Position numbers and translations under genes: made by a program. 64,000 nt of DNA from Cyclobacteriaceae bacterium (GTDB lineage Bacteria; Bacteroidota; Bacteroidia; Cytophagales; Cyclobacteriaceae). A model generated the notes under the pieces. It saw nothing but the letters and a program-made list of their open reading frames with translations, searched no databases and was not told the origin of the DNA. Positions 8,151 to 16,991 of the stretch are shown in pieces. Location of the stretch: contig JAEUUF010000013.1 of assembly GCA_016787645.1 (NCBI GenBank), positions 496,001 to 560,000 on the forward strand, read 5' to 3'. The stretch's first letter is position 1; the number at the start of each line of letters is the position of its first letter.

Positions 8151-10055
8151 TTACAAATACTTTCTCCAATCAAAAATAATACGGGCACCAAAGTACCACA
8201 CGGTCTGGAGGGGTACTTGTGTCTCTCCGACAGGCTCCAGTACGTAGGCGCTGTGCGGTACATCAAATCCAAAATTAAACTGGACCATAAGACTGGAGGT
8301 CTGGTTCATAGAGAAAGTGCGAAAAGGTCTGTATTCCAGAAAAGGAAAGTCCCAACGGGTTGAACTGTAAGCTATGATCTGTCCACCGCTTGGCGATGGA
8401 ACAATGATGGCATCATTGCCAAAAGTTTTTGTGCCATATAAGGAAACGCCCACCTCACGGCCAAGGACGATTTGAAAACGTCCGATACCCGTTTGCCAGC
8501 CGGCTTGCCACGGAATGAGTCCGCCGTTGACGGCCACCACACCCATCTCCTGGGCCTTTTGGGGAGAAATCAAGTAGAGAATTGGGCCCACCACGAGCAG
8601 ATCGCCCGGCAGCAACCAGTAGGGAAGTCGAAGTCTGAAATCCCATCCCGCACGGCCAGGAATAGCAGAAGATATAGCACCGGCAGGAACCACGTTGGGG
8701 TCGCCCAGAAAATTATGAGATGACGATGCATCCTGGCGTATGCCTGCCTGAAGGAATACCAAGCCATCACCGGCTTCATTCAACACCCCTTCCAATCCCA
8801 GTCCAAAGCGCAACCCGGCCTGCAAGCCTCCAATAAAACCATTGTTATTCTGTGAAGAGGCGAAACCACCATACGTATAAGAACCATTTAGTCCAGTGGA
8901 TACTCCAAAGAACATTCCTAATTCTGACTGAAACCTCGGGACCTCCCCCCTTCCAGTGGCAAGCCCGGGTACAGGTGTATCACGCAATACCTGCGGGAGG
9001 TATGTCAATATTTCCCGCTTCATGTTCACGGTGTCATTTCTTTGGCGGTGTGGCTGAAAATTGTTTTTGCAGACGTTAAACGTATCCGGAATGAATTCCT
9101 GGGAAGTAATGTCTCCATCATTTTTGACCTTCATCTCCCCATTCGCAGCCATCACCAGCTGCCTTAGACTTTTCGCCACACTGATCGCAGCAAAGTCAGC
9201 ATCCTCCGGACGCATGTACGCATCACCCAGCAAGATCGCCCGCTCGCCATCCCAGGTACTTACTTCAAGTCCTTTTTCGTTGTAATAGTCGTGAGTTCCT
9301 TTGCGCAAGGAGGCTGATCCCCAGGTTCCTGCGGTGTGACCAGCTGCAAAAACATCCTCCAGAAAGTGAAGCCCGAATGCCTCATCCGCCAACGCCGCCA
9401 GGATGAGCGCCGATTTGTCGGATGCCGACAATTCACCTTGACGGGCACGTGCTATCTTATACAGCGCGCTGGTATGAAACCAGGAATACATGCCCAAGGC
9501 ATTGAGCTCAGCACCTGGGGCATGACATAGCGCGAAATAATCATTTCCCGTCGTCTTCACTTCAGGTCGGGCGAGTAGAAAGTGGACATTATTGGATCCA
9601 GCCCTGGTCGCATACTCCGCATCAGCGCGCTGAAGACGGATATCTGAATTTCGCAGCGCATTGACATGCTCGCTCTGATTCCTTGAGCTGGCAATGTCTG
9701 CCTCCAGTTGAGCAGCGATATTGGCAACATTAAGAATCCAATCGCTTTTCAGGACGATGTCCAGCATTTGTTTGGGTGAGCAACTATGATCGCCAGAAAT
9801 ACCGGCCCAGGCTGCATAATCGATGTGCGTCGGGTTGACACCCTGATCAACCTCGATGACTGATTCTGTAAGGCGGCCCTCATTTCCAATACGGGCACTG
9901 GCCCAAAGTTGATCAAGGATTTTCCTTTGCTCAGGGGTCAGCTTCTGAATCGCCTCAAGCAAAATCCTTCGGTGCTCGGGATAAACCCATCCATAACTTC
10001 TGCTGCCAGCGAGGCAAAAAACCAATAGAACTACTAGATATCGAATGGTCTGCAT
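8151..10055 (-). CDS. Exported S1/P1-nuclease/phospholipase C-like protein with barrel-like C-terminal region
   Basis: 634 residues. After a signal peptide, cleavage before Trp23 would expose W-x4-H (Trp23, His28), as in mature S1/P1 nucleases and bacterial zinc phospholipases C, where the N-terminal Trp binds zinc. Further matching ligands are THID (His77, Asp79), a His-x3-Asp-x5-His motif (His230, Asp234, His240) and HDYYNE (His255, Glu260). The fold assignment therefore rests on ligand spacing, not on overall similarity. From about residue 370 to the end, the chain is rich in Gly, aromatic and alternating hydrophobic residues and ends in ARIIFDWRKYL, like an outer-membrane beta-barrel. The fusion is unusual. 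Substrate (phospholipid or nucleic acid) is undetermined. Confidence 0.6.
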   Translation of the reverse strand: MQTIRYLVVLLVFCLAGSRSYGWVYPEHRRILLEAIQKLTPEQRKILDQLWASARIGNEGRLTESVIEVDQGVNPTHIDYAAWAGISGDHSCSPKQMLDIVLKSDWILNVANIAAQLEADIASSRNQSEHVNALRNSDIRLQRADAEYATRAGSNNVHFLLARPEVKTTGNDYFALCHAPGAELNALGMYSWFHTSALYKIARARQGELSASDKSALILAALADEAFGLHFLEDVFAAGHTAGTWGSASLRKGTHDYYNEKGLEVSTWDGERAILLGDAYMRPEDADFAAISVAKSLRQLVMAANGEMKVKNDGDITSQEFIPDTFNVCKNNFQPHRQRNDTVNMKREILTYLPQVLRDTPVPGLATGRGEVPRFQSELGMFFGVSTGLNGSYTYGGFASSQNNNGFIGGLQAGLRFGLGLEGVLNEAGDGLVFLQAGIRQDASSSHNFLGDPNVVPAGAISSAIPGRAGWDFRLRLPYWLLPGDLLVVGPILYLISPQKAQEMGVVAVNGGLIPWQAGWQTGIGRFQIVLGREVGVSLYGTKTFGNDAIIVPSPSGGQIIAYSSTRWDFPFLEYRPFRTFSMNQTSSLMVQFNFGFDVPHSAYVLEPVGETQVPLQTVWYFGARIIFDWRKYL

Positions 10056-10112
10056 GTATGAGATAGCTCCCTCAAATTAGGGAAAATTCCAGAGCGACCG
10101 AACTGACAATTA

Positions 10113-10919
10113 TCAACTATCCTTCAGCTTGAGGATAAAAATGTATGGCCAGTACTTCCCGGTAACCAGCATCGTCTTCGTAGCCGGATGCCACGCGATA
10201 CCATTTAATACATCCGCTTTAGGGTTTACTGCACGTGCCTGTCGGGTCAGTGCACTAAGATCCAGGAAGCCGGTAACTTCACCTGAACCAAGGTCGATCC
10301 GCGCCACCAGGTCAGTTTGCCAGATATTGGCATAAAGGTATCCATCGGCGAATTCCAATTCATTCAGGTTATTCACCGGGTTACCTTGATGCTTCACCGT
10401 TATGGTCTTCACGGGCTTCAATGACAAAGTATCCAGGAAGACAATCTCCTCCGTACCATTGCTCATGATTAAATGCGTGCCCTCCGAAGTCAGTCCCCAT
10501 CCTTCCCCGGGGTAGGTAAACTCACCGACTTTCGTAAATGAGGGAAAGGAATAGATGAATCCATTTTTGTTCTTCCACGTCAGTTGATAGACTTTGTTAT
10601 TCAAAATGGTGATCCCCTCGCCAAAGAACTTTTTATCGAGCACCACTTTTCGGTTGGCCACACCCGTGCCAATATCAACGACACCGATCCACGATGAGTC
10701 TTGCCCGGTGCTCTCGTACAACTGACCCTGGTAAATCAACAACCCCTGGGTAAAGGCTTTGGGGTCATGCGGAAGAAGTTGTTGAACCGTGAACCCAATC
10801 TCCCCGGCTTCCCGAATTCGTTTTTCATTGCGAGGAGTGCAAGCCGCCAGGAAGGCAAGCCACAGGATCAAGTGGTAAGATCTCACGCTATTTCTTTTGC
10901 TTGTAAGGCCGGAGTTCAT
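10113..10919 (-). CDS. Glutamine cyclotransferase-like lipoprotein
   Basis: 268 residues from ATG 10919 (ATG 10931 is also possible and adds four residues). The lipobox LAFLAAC puts it on a membrane outside the cytoplasm. The body follows the five-bladed propeller glutaminyl cyclase family of plants and bacteria: PKAFTQGLLIYQGQLYESTG, GEGITILNNKVYQLTWKN, GWGLTSEGTHLIMSNGT, NNLNELEFADGYLYANIW, VLNGIAWHP. These enzymes convert N-terminal Gln to pyroglutamate on exported proteins. It follows the M13 peptidase gene by about 50 bases and is probably co-transcribed with it. Confidence 0.88.
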   Translation of the reverse strand: MNSGLTSKRNSVRSYHLILWLAFLAACTPRNEKRIREAGEIGFTVQQLLPHDPKAFTQGLLIYQGQLYESTGQDSSWIGVVDIGTGVANRKVVLDKKFFGEGITILNNKVYQLTWKNKNGFIYSFPSFTKVGEFTYPGEGWGLTSEGTHLIMSNGTEEIVFLDTLSLKPVKTITVKHQGNPVNNLNELEFADGYLYANIWQTDLVARIDLGSGEVTGFLDLSALTRQARAVNPKADVLNGIAWHPATKTMLVTGKYWPYIFILKLKDS

Positions 10920-10971
10920 TCCAACGATCAATGAATTGCTCTGGATTTTTTCATGCTTGAGTTGATGGAGG

Positions 10972-13014
10972 TCACCAAATCACGATCTGTAAACTATCCG
11001 GTCGATACATAGCATCCCCTGGTTTGATTCCGAAGGTCTTGTGAAATTCGGGCATATTGGCAAGAGGTCCATTTACCCGGAACTCTACCGGAGCGTGAAC
11101 ATCGGTCATGATCTGCCGCGCCAGTGACTCATCTTTTGTATTGATCATCCAGGCATAAGCATAACCCAGGAAAAACCGCTCATCCGGTGTTAACCCACCG
11201 ATCACCTGTTTCTCCTGGTACTGCTTCGTCTTCTTAAAGGCTTCATACCCCATGATGACTCCACCGAGATCGGCAATGTTCTCCCCTTGCGTAGCGTCGC
11301 CATTCACGTGAATGCTGTCCAGCACAGTAAATGCCGAGTATTGATCAACGATCTTTTTCGTCCGGGCAAGAAATTTAGCGCGGTCTTCTTCCGTCCACCA
11401 GTTCTTCAGGTTGCCTTTTTCGTCATACTGACTGCCTTGGTCGTCGAAACCGTGCGTGATTTCGTGACCGAATGTGGATCCGCCGATGATTCCATACAAG
11501 ATGGCGTCATCCGCCATCTGACGCTCAAAGCCGGGCACGAGGATGTTGCACGCGGGCACGGCAATTTCGTTGTTGCTGGGGTTGTAGTAGGCGTTGTACG
11601 TCTGCGGGTACATTCCCCACTCCGTACGGTCTACTGGTTTGCCAAACTTCGCCATTTCGTAAGCGTGACGCCACGCGTTGGCACGCATTACGTTTGCACA
11701 ATAAGAACTCCGGTCAATTTCCAATTGGCTGAGGTCCTTCCACTTGTCAGGGTATCCCACCTTCATTACGATTGCGGCAAGTTTAGTCTGGGCACGTGCC
11801 TTGGTTTCCTCGCTCATCCAATCCAGCTTCTTGATGCGCTCCGCGTAAACATCGCGAATGGCGTTCCCGATTTCCAGCAGCTTTTCCTTGGTTCCCTTTG
11901 GAAGATATTCTTCTATATAAATCTGGCCGATGAGCTCCCCAAGGTATCCGTTGGTTTGCTGCACGACTCTTTTCCAGCGGGGCCGTTGTTTGGTCACGCC
12001 ATTCAATATGGTCGAGTAGAATTTGAAATTCTGAACCTCGATGTCACGATTCAAATACGCCGCATACGTATCGATCAGGTTCCAGGTCAGGTAAGCTTTC
12101 CATTCTTCAATTGAGTATTTTCGGAGCAACACGCTGAGGCTGGTAAAGAACTCCGGCTGTCCAATAATTACCGTGTCGGCGGCAGGGACGCCAAGTTCAC
12201 CAAGCACCATGGGCCAGTCGAAACGCGGAGTCATTGACTTCAGTCTCTTTACCGGAAACTTGTTATAATTCTTCACCGGGTCGCGGAGGGCCTCCAACTC
12301 ACGAGAACTCCGGGCCAGGTCCGTCTCTAGCATCATGATTGAAGCCGAGTTCTTACCGGCCAGCGATTCTTCCTGGCCGATCAACATCAACATCGCATGA
12401 ATGTGTTTGACATACTCATTTCGGATATTGACGGTGCGATCGTCGGAGTTGAAGTAATAGTCCTTGTCACCCAAACCAAGACCTCCCTGGCTGAAGAACA
12501 ACGCATACTTGGTGCTGATCTTGTCATCCTGACCGAGGTAAAAGCCGAAAGCAGGTCCGGCGCCAAGGGTGTGCAAATGGGCGATGCTGCGGAGCACGGA
12601 CGGAATATCACGCAGTGAGGCAATACTGTCCAATTCTGCCTTCAATGGCAACAGACCGACTTCTTCGATATTAACCGTATCCATTCCGGCTGCAAAGAAA
12701 TCGCCAATCTTTTGTTTATTACTTCCTTTCTCCGACTCGGTAGCCGCTGCCCGACTGCAAACCTGCAGGACTTGGGCATTAATCGTATCCCCAATCATGC
12801 GCCACAAGCCATTTGAATTCTCGGATGCAGGAATAGGATTTCTTTTAAACCAGCCACCATTGGCATAGCGGAAGAAGTTGTCTCCCGGACGAACCGTGCT
12901 ATCCCGGTTAGTCACAAGCGGATCCGGCGTTAGTTCGGTCTTATTTTCCCGCGAAGTACAGGCGGCCAAAAGTGTCAGAAGGCAACTGATAAAGATAAAA
13001 AGTCGTTGGTTCAT
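10972..13014 (-). CDS. M13 family metallopeptidase (neprilysin/PepO type) lipoprotein
   Basis: 680 residues, normal for the family. The signal ends in a lipobox (LTLLAAC). The N-terminal half has PGDNFFRYANGGW, the usual M13 start. Zinc ligands are HEITH at residues 517-521 and the downstream Glu in GENIADLGG (577-585). The C-terminus ends in IVIW rather than the more common CxxW. It would cleave oligopeptides outside the cytoplasm. It starts 12 bases after the small exported protein gene (13026) and lies in a long minus-strand run. Confidence 0.95.
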   Translation of the reverse strand: MNQRLFIFISCLLTLLAACTSRENKTELTPDPLVTNRDSTVRPGDNFFRYANGGWFKRNPIPASENSNGLWRMIGDTINAQVLQVCSRAAATESEKGSNKQKIGDFFAAGMDTVNIEEVGLLPLKAELDSIASLRDIPSVLRSIAHLHTLGAGPAFGFYLGQDDKISTKYALFFSQGGLGLGDKDYYFNSDDRTVNIRNEYVKHIHAMLMLIGQEESLAGKNSASIMMLETDLARSSRELEALRDPVKNYNKFPVKRLKSMTPRFDWPMVLGELGVPAADTVIIGQPEFFTSLSVLLRKYSIEEWKAYLTWNLIDTYAAYLNRDIEVQNFKFYSTILNGVTKQRPRWKRVVQQTNGYLGELIGQIYIEEYLPKGTKEKLLEIGNAIRDVYAERIKKLDWMSEETKARAQTKLAAIVMKVGYPDKWKDLSQLEIDRSSYCANVMRANAWRHAYEMAKFGKPVDRTEWGMYPQTYNAYYNPSNNEIAVPACNILVPGFERQMADDAILYGIIGGSTFGHEITHGFDDQGSQYDEKGNLKNWWTEEDRAKFLARTKKIVDQYSAFTVLDSIHVNGDATQGENIADLGGVIMGYEAFKKTKQYQEKQVIGGLTPDERFFLGYAYAWMINTKDESLARQIMTDVHAPVEFRVNGPLANMPEFHKTFGIKPGDAMYRPDSLQIVIW

Positions 13015-13025
13015 GATGTAGATAA

Positions 13026-13538
13026 TTAAGGGGTGCGCTTCAACACGACGCGTTGAAGGTTGGGTATCGTATAATTCAAAACTTCGCTGTCACCGGGTAA
13101 TTTCTTCCCTGACGTCACCTCGAAGATAAGCTCATCGCCGCGTAATTCGTACGACGAGGTGAGAAGCACCCCGTGGGTTTCAAAAACGCAGTATAATTTG
13201 TTGTCAAAGAGGTAGTCCGTCAGCTCCACGCCCCCGCCTTCGTCGGTGACATAGGTCTGTTTGGCCGGGTCAACCAGGCGAAGGACATAATCTTTGGTCA
13301 TGGGCATTTTAGCGGAGAGATACTCCGTTTTCCATGGCCAGGTTCCTGGCGTGGCGCCTTTGCTCACTGTCAGGCGGACGGTGACACTGTCCCGGATTGA
13401 GCCTTCCTTGTAGATATACATTATTCCCGTCCAGGTGCCCACTACGCGGTCAGGAAAGGATTGTGCATACATCCTGGGTACTCCCAAAAAAAGTAGAAGA
13501 GAACACAGAACGAGGGTGGAGATTCGGGAACTGTTCAT
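13026..13538 (-). CDS. Small exported protein, function unknown
   Basis: 170 residues from the ATG at 13538, which overlaps the stop codon of the aminotransferase gene as ATGA, a sign of coupled translation. The longer reading to 13613 lies inside that gene and is rejected. A signal peptide (LVLCSLLLFLGVPRMYAQ) is followed by one domain starting FPDRVVGTWTGIMYIYKEG, with strand-like segments and YELRGDELIFEVTSG, the general look of a small lipocalin-like or DUF beta-sandwich. No name can be given. Confidence 0.75.
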   Translation of the reverse strand: MNSSRISTLVLCSLLLFLGVPRMYAQSFPDRVVGTWTGIMYIYKEGSIRDSVTVRLTVSKGATPGTWPWKTEYLSAKMPMTKDYVLRLVDPAKQTYVTDEGGGVELTDYLFDNKLYCVFETHGVLLTSSYELRGDELIFEVTSGKKLPGDSEVLNYTIPNLQRVVLKRTP

Positions 13539-14389
13539 CTTGAGCCTATCGCTGCCGTTGCTATCTCTATCTCGCGCTGCTCCGTTTTTTGAAGCACTTC
13601 CCTCAAAGCCCACGTAACCGGACCCGGTTTCCCACTACCGATGACATGGTCATCCACCTGAACGATGGGTAAGATGCCTTTCGTCGTGCTGGTCAGAAAC
13701 AGTTCAGCGGAATCATACACCTCCTGTAACGTCACGGTTCTTTCCTGCACCTCAAATTGCCTGGTGGCGGATTCAAGCAACTTCTTCCGGGTAATTCCAT
13801 GCAGTATGAACTGGTGAGGTGTCACCACGATACCCTGCCGGGTGACCACGAAAAAATTACAGCGGGGAAATTCAGAAACAATTCCGTCGTGGTGGTACAG
13901 GACATCCGCTGCCTTGGCCTGCTTCACCTTTTGCTGAAGCCACACGCCCATGGTATAGTTGATGGTTTTTACTTCAGGGATATCACGCCGGTAGGGATAA
14001 GTAATGACCTTGATTCCCTGTTCCACTTGGTTGACCGATGGAAGAACAAGTGCATGTTGTGAAACTATCAAGTTTCCTTTTACAGGCGTGTAGGCATCGG
14101 GAGAATACCCACCGGTCAGGATGATCTTCATACCCGCCTCGGCAACTTCGTTTCTGCGAATGAGTTCACGGATCACTGAATGGAGCTCAGCCCGTTCCGG
14201 GGGGTCTGGTAAGCCCATCCGCGATGCGGAATTGTAGAATCGGTCGAGGTAATGTTCAAGGTAGAGCGGTACAAATTCCTTTACCCGTAAGAAGTCAAAT
14301 ATTCCGAATCCGCGTTGGATGGACAGATCACTGACGTGAAGGTGCGCCCGCTCCAGTGGAAGAAATTCACCATTAAGGTAGGACAGCAT
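13535..14389 (-). CDS. Class IV PLP aminotransferase (branched-chain or D-amino acid type)
   Basis: 284 residues. Fold type IV features: NGEF...LSIQRGFGIFDF at the start, PLP Lys141 in EVKTINYTMG, Glu173 in SEFPRCNFF, and the C-terminal FLTSTTKGILPI. It transfers amino groups using PLP. The sequence is between BcaT and D-alanine aminotransferase in style, and the substrate cannot be decided. It begins 2 bases after a possible 40-residue ORF and is coupled to the next gene by ATGA. Confidence 0.88.
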   Translation of the reverse strand: MLSYLNGEFLPLERAHLHVSDLSIQRGFGIFDFLRVKEFVPLYLEHYLDRFYNSASRMGLPDPPERAELHSVIRELIRRNEVAEAGMKIILTGGYSPDAYTPVKGNLIVSQHALVLPSVNQVEQGIKVITYPYRRDIPEVKTINYTMGVWLQQKVKQAKAADVLYHHDGIVSEFPRCNFFVVTRQGIVVTPHQFILHGITRKKLLESATRQFEVQERTVTLQEVYDSAELFLTSTTKGILPIVQVDDHVIGSGKPGPVTWALREVLQKTEQREIEIATAAIGSR

Positions 14390-14391
14390 TT

Positions 14392-14514
14392 TCAGGGGTT
14401 AATGACATCATATTTTTTCAATATCGGTATCACTTTATCCAATGGCAAGGCTTCCATTTGCCGATCATCCTTGCCCACGGTGAATTTAATCGTAATTCGG
14501 TGACATCCATCCAT
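14392..14514 (-). CDS. Possible small ORF before the aminotransferase
   Basis: About 40 residues from the ATG at 14514 (a TTG at 14589 would give 65). The predicted chain has a balanced helix/strand pattern (ITIKFTVGKDD, LPLDKVIPILKKYDVI). Its TGA is only 2 bases from the next ATG, as expected for a coupled gene. No family is recognised, and the ORF is short enough to be chance. Confidence 0.3.
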   Translation of the reverse strand: MDGCHRITIKFTVGKDDRQMEALPLDKVIPILKKYDVINP

Positions 14515-14636
14515 ATTGACACAGGCGGTTACAACATAGTGTGTGCATAACCGCATAACCCTGATCATCGGCCAGCGGGATCCTGTCAACCTACCCCTAA
14601 CTTTACCCTTGAATGGCGATGTTATTGACGAATGGA

Positions 14637-16760
14637 TTAGCTGATGCTTCCTCCTGGCTCGACGTCGCCGGCAGGCTGAAGCAGCTTCACTTTTCCTTCC
14701 CCGTCGGAGGCGGTCAGGATCATTCCTTGTGATTCGAGGCCCATCATTTTGCGGGGTGCCAGGTTGGCGATAAACACCACTGACTTACCCACCATCTCCT
14801 CTGGCGTGTAGTATTGGGCGATACCGCTCAGGATGGTTCGGGTATCCAAGCCGCTGTTTACCGTGAGTTTGAGCAACTTGTTCGACTTCTCCATCTTTTC
14901 AGCCGCGACCACTTTTCCTACGCGGATATCCAGCCTCGAAAAGTCGTCAATGGTGACTTCTGGTTTAAGTGGCTTAACAGGTTCCTTGGGTGAACCCAAC
15001 TCGGGAGACTTGGTATTCATTAGCTTTTGAATTTGAGCTTCAATGACCGGGTTTTCGATTTTTTCAAATAACAGCTTGGCCACGCCGAGCGCATGACCAA
15101 CAGGCAGAAGGTCGACAGAGCCCGTGTCCTTCCACCACAGCGGCTTCAGCGCCAGCATTTCACGCAGCTTCAATGCCGTAAATGGCAAGAATGGTTCGCA
15201 AAGCACTGCAAGATTGGCCGAGACCTGGAGCGCAAGGTTCAGAATTGTACCTACCTGGGCCAGGTCAGTCGATGCCAGCTTCCAGGGTTCAGTCTCCGCA
15301 AGGTACTTGTTGCCTGTCCGTGCCAGGTCCATCAACAATGCGGTCGCTTCCCGGAACTTATACGTTTCGATAGAGGCCGCAATGCGTGCCGGAAAATCCT
15401 TCACCTCATTGATGAGGCGCTGGTCAACCTCCGTCAACGGTCCACGGGCAGGCAGCTTATTTTCAAAATACTTCTGTGTCAGCACCAAAGCCCGGTTGAC
15501 AAAGTTTCCAAAAATGGCCACCAGCTCGTTATTGTTTTTTGACTGGAAGTCTTTCCACGTAAACTCGCTGTCCTTGGCTTCGGGCATGATCGTCAGCAAC
15601 GTATAACGCAACACATCCTCCTTGCCCGGGAACTCGCGCAGGTAGTCATGCATTTCAATAGACCATCCCCGGCTGGTTGACATCTTATCACCTTCAAGGT
15701 TCAGGAATTCATTGGCCGGGACATTGTCCGGTAAGATGTACTCGCCTGTAGCGTGAAGGATCACCGGAAAGATGATGCAATGGAATACAATATTGTCTTT
15801 ACCGATGAAGTGAACCAGCTTGGTGTCTTTCCCTTGCCAGTATTTCTTCCAGTCATCCTTGCTAACTTTTCCGAATTCAGTTTGAGGCGTTGAAAATATC
15901 TTCTTGCCCTCGCTGAGTTCCTCGAAGAAAGCGCGTGTGGCGGAGACGTAGCCAATCGGCGCATCGAACCATACATAAAGGACCTTGCCCTCCGTGTCCG
16001 GCAACGGAACCTTTATTCCCCAGTCGAGGTCCCGGGTCATTGCGCGGGGCTGCAGTCCTGTGTCGAGCCAGGACTTGCACTGACCGTACACATTGGTCTT
16101 CCAATCCTTGGCATGTGAGTCGAGAATCCAATCCCGCAGCCATGGCTCGTAGTCCTGGAGTGGCAGGTACCAGTGTTTCGTAGGCTTGAGTACTGGAGGC
16201 GTCCCGGATAAAGTCGACCGGGGATTGATGAGTTCATTGGGACTCAGGGTAGAGCCGCATTTTTCACACTGATCACCATAGGCATTGGGATGACCACATC
16301 TTGGGCACGTCCCCACGATATACCGGTCAGCGAGGAAAACATTGGCCTGGGCATCAAAGTACTGTTCGGAAGTTTCCTCTGTCAACAATCCTTTCTTATG
16401 GAGTGCCAGGAAAAATTCCTGGGAAGTTTTGTGATGGATGGGCTCGGAGGTGCGGTGGTACACGTCAAAAGAGATGCCCAACTGGTACAGGCAATCGCGG
16501 ATCAGCGCGTGGTATTTGTCGATAATGGCGCGGGAGGTGGTACCCTCCTTGAGGGCTTGGTTGGGGATGGCTGTGCCGTGTTCATCACTGCCACTTACGA
16601 AAAGCACGTTTTTCTTTAAAAGTCGCAAAAACCTTACATAGACATCAGCTGGAATATAGGCGCCTGCCAGGTGACCAATATGTTTGGGGCCATTGGCATA
16701 CGGGAGGGCGGCGGTAACCGTGTATCGGCTTATGGTTTCTTGGGGCTCAGGCATTGGCAT
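14637..16760 (-). CDS. metG: Methionyl-tRNA synthetase with C-terminal tRNA-binding domain
   Basis: 707 residues. Class I signatures: HIGH at residues 27-30 in GPKHIGHLAG, zinc-finger cysteines in CPRCG and CEKCG, and KMSTS near residue 357. The C-terminal about 110 residues form the EMAP/Trbp111-like tRNA-binding domain (FSRLDIRVGKVVAAEKMEKSNKLLKL). The start ATG at 16760 is followed by a second at 16754, and either could be used. The 231-base gap upstream to the kinase gene holds no ORF or clear hairpin; it must contain the promoter. Confidence 0.97.
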   Translation of the reverse strand: MPMPEPQETISRYTVTAALPYANGPKHIGHLAGAYIPADVYVRFLRLLKKNVLFVSGSDEHGTAIPNQALKEGTTSRAIIDKYHALIRDCLYQLGISFDVYHRTSEPIHHKTSQEFFLALHKKGLLTEETSEQYFDAQANVFLADRYIVGTCPRCGHPNAYGDQCEKCGSTLSPNELINPRSTLSGTPPVLKPTKHWYLPLQDYEPWLRDWILDSHAKDWKTNVYGQCKSWLDTGLQPRAMTRDLDWGIKVPLPDTEGKVLYVWFDAPIGYVSATRAFFEELSEGKKIFSTPQTEFGKVSKDDWKKYWQGKDTKLVHFIGKDNIVFHCIIFPVILHATGEYILPDNVPANEFLNLEGDKMSTSRGWSIEMHDYLREFPGKEDVLRYTLLTIMPEAKDSEFTWKDFQSKNNNELVAIFGNFVNRALVLTQKYFENKLPARGPLTEVDQRLINEVKDFPARIAASIETYKFREATALLMDLARTGNKYLAETEPWKLASTDLAQVGTILNLALQVSANLAVLCEPFLPFTALKLREMLALKPLWWKDTGSVDLLPVGHALGVAKLLFEKIENPVIEAQIQKLMNTKSPELGSPKEPVKPLKPEVTIDDFSRLDIRVGKVVAAEKMEKSNKLLKLTVNSGLDTRTILSGIAQYYTPEEMVGKSVVFIANLAPRKMMGLESQGMILTASDGEGKVKLLQPAGDVEPGGSIS

Positions 16761-16991
16761 TTAAGTCAGAATCGGGTCATCCCCTTGGGGCAAGCCTCAA
16801 ATTTCGCAAAGTTTTGGTTAGGATTTTAGCCCTTCAAAAAGTGGAGGGAACAAAGGAGGCATGGTAACATCCTTTTGATAAGGTCGTGCGCTATACTGTT
16901 TTCCTTACAATCGACTCATTCAGAAATTAAATCTCAGCCGAAAAGGTACATCGGGGAACCCAGTGAGGCATAAATTAGTGACTCTGCAAAA

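Noticed and set aside
13539-13613. Longer start of the small exported protein
   Set aside because: These codons lie within the aminotransferase gene in another frame and precede the signal peptide.
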